A DNA stretch of 64,000 nucleotides from Jacaranda mimosifolia (Eukaryota > Streptophyta > Magnoliopsida > Lamiales > Bignoniaceae). Below, one piece after another: positions 24,337 through 37,330 of this stretch. The notes beneath the pieces are model-generated. The model made no database searches, was not told the origin of the DNA, and worked only from the letters and a program-made list of their open reading frames with translations. The stretch is taken from positions 2,915,507-2,979,506 of the forward strand of contig CM032121.1 in assembly GCA_018894105.1 (NCBI GenBank), read 5' to 3'. Each line of letters starts with the position of its first letter. Position 1 is the first letter of the stretch. The position numbers and the translations under genes are program-made.

Positions 24337-25234
24337 AGTATATAATATTTTCAAGCAAGGGGCATTTATTATATGAGATGAATGTAGCGTTGTAATAATG
24401 TGATCCATCTCTCCATGATTATCTTTATATTAAATGTACATGTTTCCATGTGCATTTCACAAGTTTTTCAGCTCTTTGCTTTTTCTTCTGGCTGCAAAAA
24501 TGTCTTTTGTGTAGATGCATGTTTCCATTGTGTGACACACATATATGTGTGTGTTATCTTTTCTATAACAATTATGAAAAGGAAAGATGTAAGATATTGA
24601 GGAAAATGTCAAAAGAGAAAACAATAAAATATGGAACAAAACAAGGGATCCAATGGAACAAGTGGGACTACTTAACATGGAAGCCATACAATATTATTAT
24701 TACATCATAATATTATCATTAATTTGACATTAACTAAAAGAAGACAAATATATAAGATAAGCCCATATATTTATATCGTTAATAAAGCACCAGTCTTTTT
24801 GAATGAATTATTGAATAACGTGTATAAAATGTGCTTAGTTTTGTTCTTTAATATTCAAAAGTAGGCAACTATCATTTCATCTTAGTTTTTTTTAATTTAT
24901 TTTAAAGATTCAAATAAAAACATTGAGAAAATTAAAAAATTAATAAATAAAAACATATGAATACTTTATTTATTTTATATTATAAAAATTTGAACATACA
25001 CCTAAAGTGTACCAAAAGTAGAAAAGCAGACATTAGAACATGGGATTTCCATGGCCCAAAGAAAGGACTAGGGATTTTGATGAAGTTAGGGTCAAATAAT
25101 TCTACAGCCATGCCGGATTTGCAGTTGTTTAGGTCATCATTTTTATTAAAACAACTTTTAATATAGATATACATATAGACACACACAAAGCTCAAAGCAG
25201 AGAAGAAAATAGCATAGTTGGCTATAAATTTTTT
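24337..25234. other. Intergenic, no gene seen
   Basis: AT-rich, with several short overlapping frames (76-86 codons near 24450-24710) that lack recognisable products. Confidence 0.5.
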
Positions 25235-25532
25235 AAAGAGCAGAACTTATAAATAAAATATTAGGATCTTATAAATTTTTGAAGAATAAAAAAAAGAAAA
25301 GAAAAGAAAACTAAAAACTCTTCCACTTATTTTTAAATTTTTTAATAAACTTCTTTTATTTCAATTATATTAATCATAAAATCGCCATTACTAATATTTT
25401 ATAAATTCAAAACTCTTATTTTAGCCAAATAATCAAAAACCTATTTTAAAAAAAATCTCACATTTATAAATTTCAAAATACTTTATAAAATATAAAAATT
25501 GTAAATGTTTTAAAATAAATTTAGCGAACACA
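25235..25532. mobile_element. MITE remnant, TATAAG-rich family (copy 2)
   Basis: Shares long imperfect similarity with 60397-60781 in the same orientation, for example TTATATTAAT followed by AAAAT, then ATTACTAATATTTTA, and the ending AAATAAATTTAGCGAACAC. The left end is missing or too decayed to place. It lies directly upstream of the next gene. Confidence 0.45.
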
Positions 25533-25726
25533 TCTCACCTCTCTCCTCTCTTAGTGCAGCTGCAATTGCATCATGTGACCATCTCATGACTCATATGTTC
25601 TTCTATTCTTTTCCCTACTCTACTGAAATCCAGATCCAATACAGCCTTTTTAAATCTTGGATTTGGAAAAAGTCCTCTATTAGATCTACCAACAAAGACA
25701 TACACATTTCTATACAACCAATTTCA

Positions 25727-27121
25727 ATGGCTCCAATCCAACACTTCTCCCTCAGCAAGCTACTTTTGCTTTATCTTCTCATGGTTTTCATAACTTCAAT
25801 ATTCATTTCTGCTCACTCTCAAAACCAACCACAAAATTATGAGCTTTTTGGTAGAAGAAGAATATTGCTAGAGTTGGAAGATGATGATGAGCCAATTATC
25901 AACAAGAAAGCCACTTCCACTACAAAAATTTCCACCAAAAACCAAACCAAACTCATCAAACCTTCAAATTCATCCAAGAACCAGACCAAGCTCATTAAGG
26001 CCACCACAGGTTCAGCCAAGAACCAAACCAAGCTCAATAAACCACCCTCTGGTTCAGCCAAGAACCAAACCAAGCTCATCAAACTACCCTCTGATTCAAC
26101 CAAGAACAAAACCAAGCTCATCAAAACCAGTTCTTCTGCACCAATTCTCAAATCCCAGATCAAGAAACTCAACTCCACCTCAAGTCCAGCTACCAAAAGT
26201 GGTTCACTTTCAACCAAGAAGCCATCAGATTCAGATCTACCTAAACTGAGCTCATCCAAGAACAAAACAACCAAGCCCAGTACCAGCAAAGAAAGCAAAG
26301 GCCGGATAGAAAGTGGTTCCATTGAGTCCAAATCCAAGTCCAAGAGCCCAGATAAGGCCCAGCCCAAGAAGCCCAAAAAGCAGATTGATCAAGAAGATGA
26401 AGATGAAGATGAAGCTGATGATGATTTGGTTTCTGAGTTCAGGGACCTCCCATCAAAATTCCAAGAAACTTTTGTCCCAGATTTGGAAATAATTTCCAAA
26501 ACCTCAAGAGTTTATCTCACAAAGTACAACAAAGAATTCACCAAGGGTTTCAAACCATATGTGGGCAACAAATATGCATCAACAATTGCTTCAATAGTCT
26601 CTTTTGCATTCATCATCATCCCTCTAATTCTTGTCTCACTCATTTTCAATAGGATCAAAGCTTATTTTTCACTCCAAAAGCTATTGATTTTCATCCAAAT
26701 ATATCTTGCCATATACTTCACCATTCTTGCCCTGTCTTCATTGCTCACTGGGCTTGAGCCACTCAGGTTTTTCTACTCAACTTCTCAGTCCACCTATGTG
26801 TGTGTCCAAGTCTTGCAAACCTTAGGATATGTGTTGTACCTCCTGCTGCTGTTGATGTACTTGGTTCTTGTATTCTCCACTGAAACTGGGCTGGCCACCA
26901 AATTATTGGGCCTGGGCCAAACCTTTGTGGGCTTGGCAGTTGGGCTACATTATTACATTACAGTGTTTCATAGGGCTGTTTTGCATCAGCCTCCCAAGTC
27001 TGGTTGGAAGGTTCATGCTCTGTATGCCACGTGTTTTGTTGTGATTTGTCTATTAGGTAAGATAGATAGGAGGAAGAAAGCTTATTTAGAAGAGGGTGGC
27101 CAAGAGGGGAAAAAGAGTTGA
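25727..27121 (+). CDS. Secreted/membrane protein with sequon-rich repeat region
   Basis: 464-residue intronless gene. Start ATG 25727 (MAPIQHFSLSKLLLL...) gives a clear signal peptide (about 1-30); the in-frame ATG 25586 would bury it behind 47 residues. Residues 71-139 hold five tandem units of 13-14 residues beginning K-N-Q/K-T-K-L, each with an N-x-T N-glycosylation sequon. A long Ser/Lys-rich region follows, then an acidic run (QEDEDEDEADDD), a conserved-looking RDLPSKFQETFVPDLE segment, and five hydrophobic segments at about 283-308, 319-342, 360-385, 392-418 and 429-446. The tail is charged (RRKKAYLEEGG). The N-terminal half is probably lumenal or apoplastic and glycosylated. From memory it resembles the Arabidopsis protein annotated 'cell wall integrity/stress response component-like' (At4g39840); molecular function is unknown. 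Confidence 0.85.
   Translation: MAPIQHFSLSKLLLLYLLMVFITSIFISAHSQNQPQNYELFGRRRILLELEDDDEPIINKKATSTTKISTKNQTKLIKPSNSSKNQTKLIKATTGSAKNQTKLNKPPSGSAKNQTKLIKLPSDSTKNKTKLIKTSSSAPILKSQIKKLNSTSSPATKSGSLSTKKPSDSDLPKLSSSKNKTTKPSTSKESKGRIESGSIESKSKSKSPDKAQPKKPKKQIDQEDEDEDEADDDLVSEFRDLPSKFQETFVPDLEIISKTSRVYLTKYNKEFTKGFKPYVGNKYASTIASIVSFAFIIIPLILVSLIFNRIKAYFSLQKLLIFIQIYLAIYFTILALSSLLTGLEPLRFFYSTSQSTYVCVQVLQTLGYVLYLLLLLMYLVLVFSTETGLATKLLGLGQTFVGLAVGLHYYITVFHRAVLHQPPKSGWKVHALYATCFVVICLLGKIDRRKKAYLEEGGQEGKKS
25937..26143 (+). repeat. Five tandem 39-42-bp coding repeats
   Basis: Units start at residues 71, 84, 98, 112 and 126 of the encoded protein (KNQTKLIK-type). Because the period is a multiple of three, the other strand and another frame also stay open, which produces long spurious frames. 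Confidence 0.85.
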
Positions 27122-27371
27122 AAGTCATTTTTGTTTTTATTTATTTTTCTTTTGCTTTTTTAATTTCTCTTTCTTTCTGGCTTCTTTTTTATGATGAACT
27201 GTAATTTTACACAAAAAGCAGCAAAAGGAATTTGCTTTTCATACCTTGCAAAAATTGTAATTTAGTAAAGAATTTCATTACTAGTTATTTCAGAAGTTCC
27301 CAGGGCCAACATGTAAAATCCAGGAAGTAAAAAGTGGAGGGCAGAAAGGATCTTTGTTGCTGGCAGCCTTA

Positions 27372-27686
27372 GGGCCCGTTTGGTTTCATTTTCATACCCA
27401 ATTTTTACATTTTATACTAATTGAAAATGAAAACGCATTATTTTTTATATATTTTCACCCGACATCGTTTTCATTTTCATTTTCCAAACACATTCTCCAA
27501 TATTCTATATATCTTTTTTCTATTTTGTTATTTTTATTTCTCTCTACCTATAACTTACTAAACTTAAGATAATCATTATTTTTTCAATAATTTATCCAAA
27601 TACAAACTCATTTCACTAACTAACTTCTTAAATCCTAAAAATAATGGAAATGAGAACTGAAAATGAAAATAAAACAAAACAGGCCC
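27372..27686. mobile_element. Tourist-like MITE, GTTTGGTT family (copy 4)
   Basis: Left end GGGCCCGTTTGGTTTCATTT, right end ATAAAACAAAACAGGCCC, flanked by TTA on both sides (27369-27371 and 27687-27689). 315 bp with ATTTTCATTTTC sub-terminal words on both arms. The best-preserved member of its family here; it sits in the 3' flank of the membrane protein gene. Confidence 0.75.
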
Positions 27687-29381
27687 TTAACTTCGGTCTG
27701 AAGTAACTTCATTTAACTGTGTGTGATTGTTTGTTTGTCTTTTAACAAATTATTCAAGTGAAAGACAATTGTTATAGGTGATTTTTTTTTTGTTAAATTA
27801 AATGAGTGCAAGTTGTTTAGATTAAGTGGGGAAGGACGGAGAACAGAACATTATTTGTATAAATTCAATAGTCTATAATAAATAGATGTGATCAAAGTGG
27901 AAATAAAAAATATTGTGATCGATTTTTATTTTTTATTTTTTTATTGGAAATATTGTGATCGAATTTGGACATAAAATGTGTGGCGTGTGCTATGGAGGTC
28001 ATCTTTTAAAGTCGCTTTTAATTTAAAATTTTTTTTGGAATAAATATTCTGAACTGTGTAAATGCGACTATAAATGTAGGTAACAAAGTTGAATGCGACA
28101 AGTAACAGTTGCCCGCAACACAATAATTTATGAAGAAAGAGTTTCTTATATAATCTATATAAGACACTAAAGAATCCTTTGGGGCAATGTTTGGCTCTAC
28201 ATTTCACCAAATAAGATAGCTAGACTTCAGTGCTTGCATTAATTTTAGAGACAAAATTTTCAGGTTGCCGACGGTTTTGGTTCTGGATGTGTCGGTGTGG
28301 GGATGCCGCCGCCGCCACCACCGACAACGTAGGCTCCATTTTCTAAATTTATTATTATCATTATTATTATTATTATTATTTACACACACAACAAAAGATT
28401 ATTAGGTTTGAACTCTCGACCTCATATTTTACACATATCAGGAATTTATTAAATTCGAACATCCAATCTCATATTTTTATGCATAAAGCTAATATCATTA
28501 AACCAAAGATCACCAGCAACTCCATTTCTTGGATTAAAATGTATATCTTATTAGAGGAGATTAATTTTGAACGAAATTAAAACATTTTTTTAGCACAAAA
28601 AGATAGAAGAGGAGGCCCCCAGCAACAACCTGCTTGACTATAGAAGTCCTTAGAATGTCTAATTCGAGTTATATCTATTGTCCAAAAAAATAAGCTTGTC
28701 ATTGCAGTCATATCAAATTGCCAATTAGAGTGATGCACTTCCACTGTGGAGATGATTGATTACTATATACAGCTTAAAACCATAAATTACCATCATAAGT
28801 TCAAACCATATAAAAAGTTATGATCAAACCAACTTAACAACCATGTTGAACAAAATCAAATTAGCTTCTTCAAATTGTTTGTGCATTAAATTCTAGTTAT
28901 CTTCCTAAGAAAACAAATATATGCCATAGTCCCAAGTGCTGATTTCTGCCAGAAAATAGGAAGCAGGTTCTCATAGGCAGACAGCCATCCAAGAAACATG
29001 ACACCAGGAAACATAAGAACAAGGAAATTTTTTTATTTTTTGTGTGTTCAAATGTTCATCTCCTACAAACAAATGGTCCGTATTACAATGTTACAATCCC
29101 AACTGTGTAGAGATCCCCAAAAAAATATCGTGGCAACAGAAGATAAATCATTACAATCTAGTAAATTCATTAGCACAGGCTGTAAGCAACTGAAGGGCAT
29201 TAGATTTTCTACACACAACTCTTTAGGCTTACTTATATTTCCTAGATACAGCCTAAAGCCTTACACAACACGTGGGCTCTTTCAGAATAGATCTCCACAA
29301 CAAAGGGGAAGACATAAATACCTGAGCATGCCCGATAAGGTATGTTCTCTAGCCTTGGTAACTGCAGTTAAAAGATGTTGC
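27687..29381. other. Intergenic and CCZ1 3' flank
   Basis: Holds an ATT-repeat microsatellite near 28350-28380, a GCCGCCGCC patch near 28305, and the expected 3' UTR of CCZ1 (about 28,900-29,381, - strand). The 150-codon + frame at 28998-29450 lies antisense to this end of CCZ1, has no recognisable product and is not called. Confidence 0.5.
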
Positions 29382-32300
29382 CTAGTCCAAAGAAAAAGAA
29401 CCATTGCAGTACCTGCAAAATTTATGGTAGTTAAAACCATATCCACATGACTGCCAAGGCATTGCAATTGGAAAGGGCTAAACCCCAAATTTATTCCTAA
29501 GATGGTTGCTCTGTGGGCTAAGCAAGATGCATTAGAGGTCCATCTTATAATACAATAATAATCAGGTAATAACTCTCTTTAAACAGTAAAGGCTGAATCA
29601 TTCCATATAAATAAAAATATAAACATTTTGCTGCAGCAATGCTTCAATATAACTTCCACTTTCGAGATATTTTTCGGTCAGCAACAAATTTTAGTATCCA
29701 ATTTTAGATCAGGTTGTCATAACTCCAAGTTCCCATATTGCTGCTCATTATAAAGAATCCATTTGAAAAGAGGAAAAAAATGGAGTTTTTGTCTAAAGAG
29801 GCAATTTTGTTTCCGTTATGATACATGTTACTTCAGTACACATGTACAGAAAGCTCCATAAGTAAAGACTACGAAGTGAACTATACATGCCTACATTTGT
29901 CAACATTTAGCACTTGACCACTTGTTTCATGTGTTCAAGTAAAGAAAAGACATAATTATTGTAGGTATTTGTGATGGTGCAGAATGTTCCATGTCACGTG
30001 GTCACCAAGAGACCAGAACTAAGGAGTATTAAGTGAGTATAGAATGAAAGTAGTCTACTTTGATGAAGACTTCAGATGATTCTATTTTTCAAAGTATTGT
30101 TTTGTAATATGTGAGAATAACACCCTGTGTAGATCATAGCATTTTCCCTTTGATGGGATATTCAAATCTAAAGGAGTATCGACCACAAACTTCATATTTC
30201 AGAAAGCAATCACTGGTGGGTGACTCCAATTCAAAAGGGCTGTATTTATTGTGTATTTCCTCCATTCTTTTATCTTGATGGAAGAATTTCAAAGCTAATT
30301 TCAAACAACATTAAACGTCAGCCAGTTTTAGATCCCAGAAGCAGAAATATTACCTCTCACTGAACTTCTCAACAGCATCAGAGGCATACAGAAGGGTTTC
30401 ATCGGCTTTCTCAAGAACCATATAGAGCTCCTTTCCTCTAGTGAGCCGAGCAATAAGCCAAGCATTGTTTTTAGCTCTAGTGCATACTTCGAGATCCTTC
30501 TCACAGGCTGAATTGTCACATTTAGCTCTACTCTTTTCAGAGTCAACATCCTCTCGAAGCTTACTCAAGGCAACTAATGATTCCTGTTGCATTCCATCAC
30601 ACAGAAATACCCGAATTCCATGAACATGACCAATATAACATTATAAAATCCAGAAATTACCAACATGCCTCTCTCCTATAAGTTAGTCAAATACAGAGGA
30701 CAAAGAATTCCACAGTATTCTTGAGCACAAGTGAAAACTTTATAACAACTTTACCACAATTTGGGTTGGAGACTAGATTTATGAAAGCAATGCAGAGGGA
30801 AAATGAGAATAAGGTTCTAAATCATGCCAAACAAGGCACTTGACCAAAACAAGTCAATATATGCACAGACAGGTTCCATTTTCTTCTGTCTAAAGATAGA
30901 ACAAACACTTTAACTATTTTTTTTCTCTTTCGCTTTCTTTCTCACAAGTATGACCTACTAGAATTATATGAGGTGCCACGAAGCCAACAATTTGCATTAG
31001 TTATCAGCTGTTTAATGGCCCACACACGTCTTTGAAGCTTCAAGAGAAGAGATATTTGTGTATTTAACAAATTGTTGTAAAAGAGAAATTAGGTGTTGTT
31101 TTCATAAACTTTGTATAAACAACACACGAGGCTGTTTGACAATGATTCCTTGTTCAGTACTAAATCAGACCACCATCACAGTCAGAGAGAACATGAGTGG
31201 AGCTTAAATGGCCACCATCTCTTGAATTCCAAAATCAAATCCCATCCTCTGCTGAGAACAAATGGGACAGTGGCATCAACTGCATCAATTATTGGCAAAG
31301 GCTGACGATATATTCAGCTTTCACTATATATATCTGTGTTTTTGCAGTTGGATACGAAGCTATAACTCGGAGGAAAGAATAAGCAGATGCACAAATTGAA
31401 GCCCATCACCTAGTGAGTGGAAAATGATAATCAATGCCTTTGTCCTAGCTCATCAAACTCAGGAACTAGACATTAATGTAGCTCCCATTTGTAAAACATC
31501 TCAAGAGACCCTCACACTCTAAAGGCAAAGTCTCTGTGGCTGGCAACCTATTTATTCAGTTTAAATCAGGCTACCATCTCTATGGGATCAATTATACTAG
31601 AATTCCAATCTTCGTAGACAAAGAGAAACATGCGCAGCTAACCAGGTAGATAAATAAGTCTAAAATAGGAAAGAAAATTAAATATAATTATTAGCAGTTA
31701 CTAAAGAAACATATAGAAGCATATGAAAGTAGTTATATGCTAGTTATATCTTAAAAGCTGGATAAAAACAATGTAAATGACTGTTTGGAAAGCCTACTTA
31801 AGTAACAGGCCGTACCTTTGTCAAAGTTGTTACTTTTCCGGGTGGAGAAGACCTAGATATGTATCTATCTCCATCCACCAGCAAATAACGATATCCACTC
31901 ACATGATATGCATTCTCACCATCCCACCCTCTTGATAACCTCTCTTCAACTTTGAAAGCCTTCAATGATGCCTGAGATGACCAGAAAATTGCAAATTATC
32001 TAAGTGAATGAAAACACTATGTACTCTCAACTATTAACTTCTTGAGTTTACTGGAAAGAAAGCAAATTATTAGAAGTCCTAATTATTACCATATTTAGTC
32101 GAATATCAATTTTACAAAGATCTATGACTAAGAAAAGCAAAGGCTCAGGTTTGACACCACAGATGTAACCAGTAAAACAAGCCACACAATGGCATAAAAG
32201 CATGAAAAAGCTCATAAGTGTACATTTAATTAACAAGTTATAAGATCCCGTTCAAGGCATAAAATTAGGACAACTGACATTCTAAGGTAGACACCAGGAC

Positions 32301-35300
32301 TAGTTAATCTGTCATTTGGAAGTGTCCCCCATCTGCCAATTTGAAAACTTCTGGTAATGACAAAAGATTTGAATACTATCATCATTCCACAAGTTTTCTT
32401 AACGAAAATATGTGGATACCTAAGAAAAGAACCAAAACTAATTACTTATGAAGCAAAATAAGCAGTAGAAAATGTCTTTTTAGAGCAAAGTCAGCTAAAA
32501 GCTCCAGAGTCAATGTACCATCATGCACGTGTTGGTTCAAAAAATAATCCAAATAAACAAGCAGTAACAGATCAGAGGAATTTAGTTCAACAGAAAATGA
32601 ACAGGTCCGAAAGAAATAAAATTTAAGACCCTAAACTTACAACTTATACTATTAAAGGGATCTAAAGTCCATTCCGCCATCCAGTTATCATGCATCATAT
32701 TAAGTGATTGAGAAAACAGTCTGTTGATAAAAGTACAATTAACTCTACAAAAATATAATCAGCTCAGTCAATGTAAACTACCCATGATGAGCAAGCAGCA
32801 ACAACACTTCATGTGAATATTCAATTCACCAAGTATTAGCAGAATAAACAAAACTTACATTTTCAAGAATTTGCTGCTTCAGCATAGCAATTCCTTGCTC
32901 CCCATTGACAGATGAGACTGGAATCAGAAGTATCAAAGTGAGGCCCCGATGCTGATAAGCTAATAGATACATCTTCTCCTCTGTTTGATGAAGCCAAATT
33001 GTTGGGCTCGTAGGTACTATAGTATTAACTTCTGCACCCCAAATATTGGTGACAAGAAAGCCATCCTTCCCCTTGGACCACTTGGAATGCTGCAAAGGCC
33101 TCACAACAGGATAACTCTGATTTCTAAGTGGGGATGTGTCACGAGAATTATAATATTGATCTACAACTGGGCCAGAATTTGCTAGTACAGCTCCGGAAGA
33201 AGTATTGCATGCAGTGCTTCCTTTATGTGAATAGGACCAGGAACTTACTCCAGAGGAGAGAGCAAGAGGGGTTAACCTTAGGACAGCATAAGTAAATAGG
33301 CTGACAGTGTCGATCTGGAACCAAAGAAAAAATATGATGATCAATTGGCAATCACAATTAGATGCTCTACATGCAATAAGAGAAATCTTGGGCTTATTAT
33401 GCCTTCAGCAAAATGGACACATCATAAGGGTTATAGTGTTTCCCGTTTTCTCTTTTTTCTAGCATCTCAAATGGGGCAAGGAGGGTGGGGGATGAGAATA
33501 AAAAGAAGCATAGAAAGATTAAACCATACGGGAGAAAGATTCGTGGAGACAAGCAAATCCTGGAACATGGTCAGTGAGTGGCATTCCGTGTTCCCTGCAC
33601 ATGACTCTAACACTCTAACAAGAGACTGACAGAAACCAAAAAAAGTAAGGTGACAATTTATATACAGATATGCACTGATACTTGCAGAAAACTAGAGACA
33701 ATTTAAATAATATCCATATCAAAACATTATCAGAAACAGACAAATATTCTGACCATCCTCAACAAATATTAATTGACTGAGTACAAAACCCTTGAGCCCA
33801 AATAAAATGAGCACAAAGAAATCTGAACTATGAAGTAGCTAATTTATACTGGTTCTAAAAGAGTTGCTGTAAAATCCAAAGGCTCTTTGAACACATATTT
33901 CTGGGTGACCCTTGCATACCAGTGAGTCATATCTTAATGCTAAAAAAGATTATACACCATTTATTCATTTACTATATCATTTATGATAACAAAATCAACA
34001 TATAATTCATTGTCTATATACTTCAAAATAATAAAATTGTCAACAGAATGATGGTGAGCATCTACAACTAGTTTCGAAATAAATATACGTTAAAGAGAAG
34101 GATTTCTTAACATCACTTGGACCAATGAAGTATCAGATGGGTGTGGGTAAATATTGGATTAGTAAAGCATCTACATCTTGGATGCATTTACATGGATGTT
34201 TCTGCATTTAGAAGAGTTCTAATAGCAAGGAATGAGTAATTAGATGCTTTAGTAAGATCATTAAGTGCCAGAGAATGGAAGAATAGGACTCATATGTTCA
34301 TCAACATGTTGCTCAGCTCAATGCAATGCTAGATCATACAGGAAAATATTGAAGCTCATACATATCAAGATAGGACTCAAGATGAGCACTTTCAGTGTCC
34401 CCAAAAATGAAAATGACATATGGATGTGAAAACAAGATAAAACCTGGGACAGAGTACAGTGTCTCCTTATCCTATTTAACAGACGAACAAAATATCCATC
34501 AAAGGCCTAATTTGTTGCTTTCAACACATTACAGATTAATTTCAAGACTTTTAAGTAATTATACCAACAACATTGTGCATTAATTTTCCCTCATGAATGT
34601 GAAGGTAAGGAAGTTGTCTCATTAAAGGACAGGCAATGAATTACCTAGAAACTAACCTGAACTTCAATAGCAGCCTCGCGCCCCACAGTTAACATCTGGA
34701 CTGTTCCACGTTCTTTCAGTGAGTCATGAAAGTTTGGCAACTGAAGTTTCTTCCCAATAAAAAAATCTGGCCCAAAGAGAAAATGCAAGGTGTGAAAATG
34801 GCAGCTTCAGATTGCTCCAAGTGCACAAATGAAATGGGAATCATTTGATACAGCAACTGCAGCTTTACCCCAGCAGCAATATTCCAATGGAGATCGCTTT
34901 TCAAATGCTGACAATTAGTAACTTAAGTTGAAACAATAATAAATATGAGCAAACAAAAATCAAGTGTATCTACATGTAGCTTAGACAGCATATAAAGATC
35001 ACTCACCACTCAAAAAGTCCATGATGAAATAAAACAAATGGGTTCTGACAAGTCCTCCAGTAGGTTCTTTATCAACCAACGCTTTAACAGATCCATGAAA
35101 CATCACAAAAAGGGAATGGACTTCTTTAAGAACCCTTCGTAAAGCATCAACTTGCCAAATGGCTTCTGACTCCTTATCTTTTTCTACTACCTACTCAAGG
35201 ATGAGACAAAAATAACGATATGTCAGGATAAACGAGAAATCAATGGCACACCACTAACTCTCAATCTCTACTTTTAAGGCCAACAATGTAAAGATACAAA

Positions 35301-36430
35301 GAACTTTCACTTTCTCAATCTCATCCACAACTCCACACCACATCAAATGAGAGTCTTTATTTTGGGGACACAGACAAATCATAAAGATATAGTTAATCTG
35401 ATGTGAATTGAGTGGCATTAAGCCCAAGAGAACACCTTTTGAAATATTAACATGATTAATTGCAGTCAAAATGCTTTTGCGCATAAAGGTCCAGCATCTT
35501 GAATAAAGTATGTTGAGATGATTATTAACCTCACCATGACATTATAAATCAGCATACAGCATTTGCAGTTTGGATTTCAATCATCTAAATCGAAAGGCAA
35601 ACACTAAGGAGGTCTCTATGCCTCTGAAGTCATCTTGTAGGATTTGCAAAATCACAGATTAAATAGGAAATAAGCAGTACACAAGACAATATTTGTAAGA
35701 TTTCAACCATGTTAATTTGTAAAACAAGTTAAGATGCACAAATATTGTTAAGATAAAGTAGAAGTTCAAACAATCACAAAGAAACTATTTGAAGTGTAAC
35801 ACATTATGCAATGGGCGAAGGAAAGAAATATCATTCCTTGATCTAATTAGTAAACTAGCCAAACACTACATGCTTCTCGAGTGAAGAAAAACAAGAGTGA
35901 AAGATCCCTAAAAAAATTTATCGCACCATCACCATCCATATATCTGGCTCTGCCTCATAAAAAACATGAGAATGCATCTCAGCTTCAATGACCTCGCACG
36001 GAGCCTCTGGTGAGAAAATTCTGCAGGAAACCAATGTTAGTGCCTAATGAACCAATTAGTGAAAGAGTCAAAGGAATTCGCAATGCCAGTTATTGCCAAA
36101 GTTTTCCCTCAGGAAACATATGGCTAGAAAATTAGATATCATGCTCGTATACTACACAAGCATATTTATGCGTCAATTGCAAAAGTGCAAGCCTGTGATA
36201 AATGTATTCATGTTTAATATTGTAAAAGTGAGGGACTCAATAACCAACCTCGTAAAGGTGATGAGTCCTTCGCTGAGGCCAATAACTGAGAGCTGCGTAG
36301 AAAGGGGCACATCAGCAGGATAGAAGAAGAGAATCTTGTCCAACTCCTGCCCTTCAGTTTGCCCCCTTCTCAAATCAAATACACATAATTTCATTGCTTC
36401 ACTTGCATCATTCCCAGATGTCAACCCCAT
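29382..36430 (-). CDS. CCZ1: Vacuolar fusion protein CCZ1 homologue (9 coding exons)
   Basis: CCZ1 pairs with MON1 as the guanine-nucleotide exchange factor that activates RAB7-type GTPases on late endosomes, driving the RAB5-to-RAB7 switch and delivery to the vacuole. Exons on the - strand, first to last: 36249-36430, 35927-36020, 35007-35190, 34657-34766, 33530-33625, 32859-33314, 31816-31971, 30354-30583, 29382-29412. All junctions are GT-AG and in frame, giving 512 residues, the usual size. The N-terminus (MGLTSGND, then CVFDLRRGQTEGQELDKILF) and the segments DFFIGKKLQLPNF, LVRVLESCAG and RYCNGSFSLD-stop match plant CCZ1 as I know it. The N-terminal part corresponds to the first Longin domain. 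The last exon codes only 10 residues. Start ATG 36430 is used; only 15 nt of leader precede it in that exon. Identification is firm; exon edges are hand-called. Confidence 0.95.
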
Positions 36431-37177
36431 TTGAAACTTTTGCACCTAACAAAACAAATGCATATCAGTACGCATACATAAAGAGTAAAGAGTAATCAAC
36501 AATATAAAAAACATAATGCTAATCAAATTGTTTGTTCAGTTAATAACATTTAATTCAATAATAAAAATCCCCTCACGATAAGAAAAACAACCATTTTCTC
36601 TATGCATCATAACAGTAAAAGGCAAAAATTTACCATTTCAGCCTTCAGGGAATATAGATGGCGGCAGTATGACACAATTATCGGTTGGTATTTGGTACTA
36701 GAAAATCCGTTCACTTTCAGTGAAGATTTAATGTAACTTAATTAAGCTGACAAGAAAAACTAATATATGGTTATAATATGACGAAAAGTTTGAATCAAAT
36801 GAAGCATAAGTTAACCTGAATTCTACAGAAACCATAAACAACATATGCAATAGTAAAGGAAAAGTTTGTGGATGTGAGAAGCTTTTCTTAAACTCATACC
36901 TGCATATAGCCAGCTTACTAAGCCCAGATTATCAATTAATGAAATAACATGTGCCAGATTTGTGAGTAATTAGATTATAGACTGTATCATACTCTAATTA
37001 ATCAACAAAAAAAAAAACGAAATTTTACTTAATTATTGAGTATCGAATAAAAATGCATTGGCGAATTAGATCATAATCAGTAATTAGCTCAAGAAGAGTT
37101 GAGCAAAGACCACCGCGACAACCAGACAAAATTAATCAACAAAACCGAAAACAATTTACTAGATAATTGAATTTTAC

Positions 37178-37330
37178 CAATGGACGTGGAGGCGATGACC
37201 TCAAAAGCCAAAATGGAGCCACCGGAGTCCGAACCGCCGCGGTTCCGCCTGCGGCCGTGTGACGATGCTAAGAAGGGGTGCCGCTGTATTTGGAGATTAA
37301 CGGTGGAGACACGGCCGTCAGTTAAATGCG
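37178..37330 (-). other. CCZ1: Probable non-coding first exon of CCZ1
   Basis: A GC-rich block on the - strand ending ...CCATTG before a donor GTAAAATT (37177 downwards). It would splice to the acceptor at 36446 (TTAG before GTGCAAAAG), 15 nt upstream of the CCZ1 start codon. The block has no ATG on the - strand, which suits a leader. The upstream edge is a guess. The open + strand frame across it (37180-37428) is a shadow. Confidence 0.5.

Noticed and set aside
25837..26376. 179-codon open frame on the - strand
   Set aside because: It is antisense to the sequon-repeat region of the membrane protein gene. The repeat period is a multiple of three, which keeps several frames open. The translation is Leu/Ser-rich without domain features.
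28998..29450. 150-codon + strand frame
   Set aside because: It overlaps the 3' end and last exon of CCZ1 on the opposite strand and has no recognisable product.
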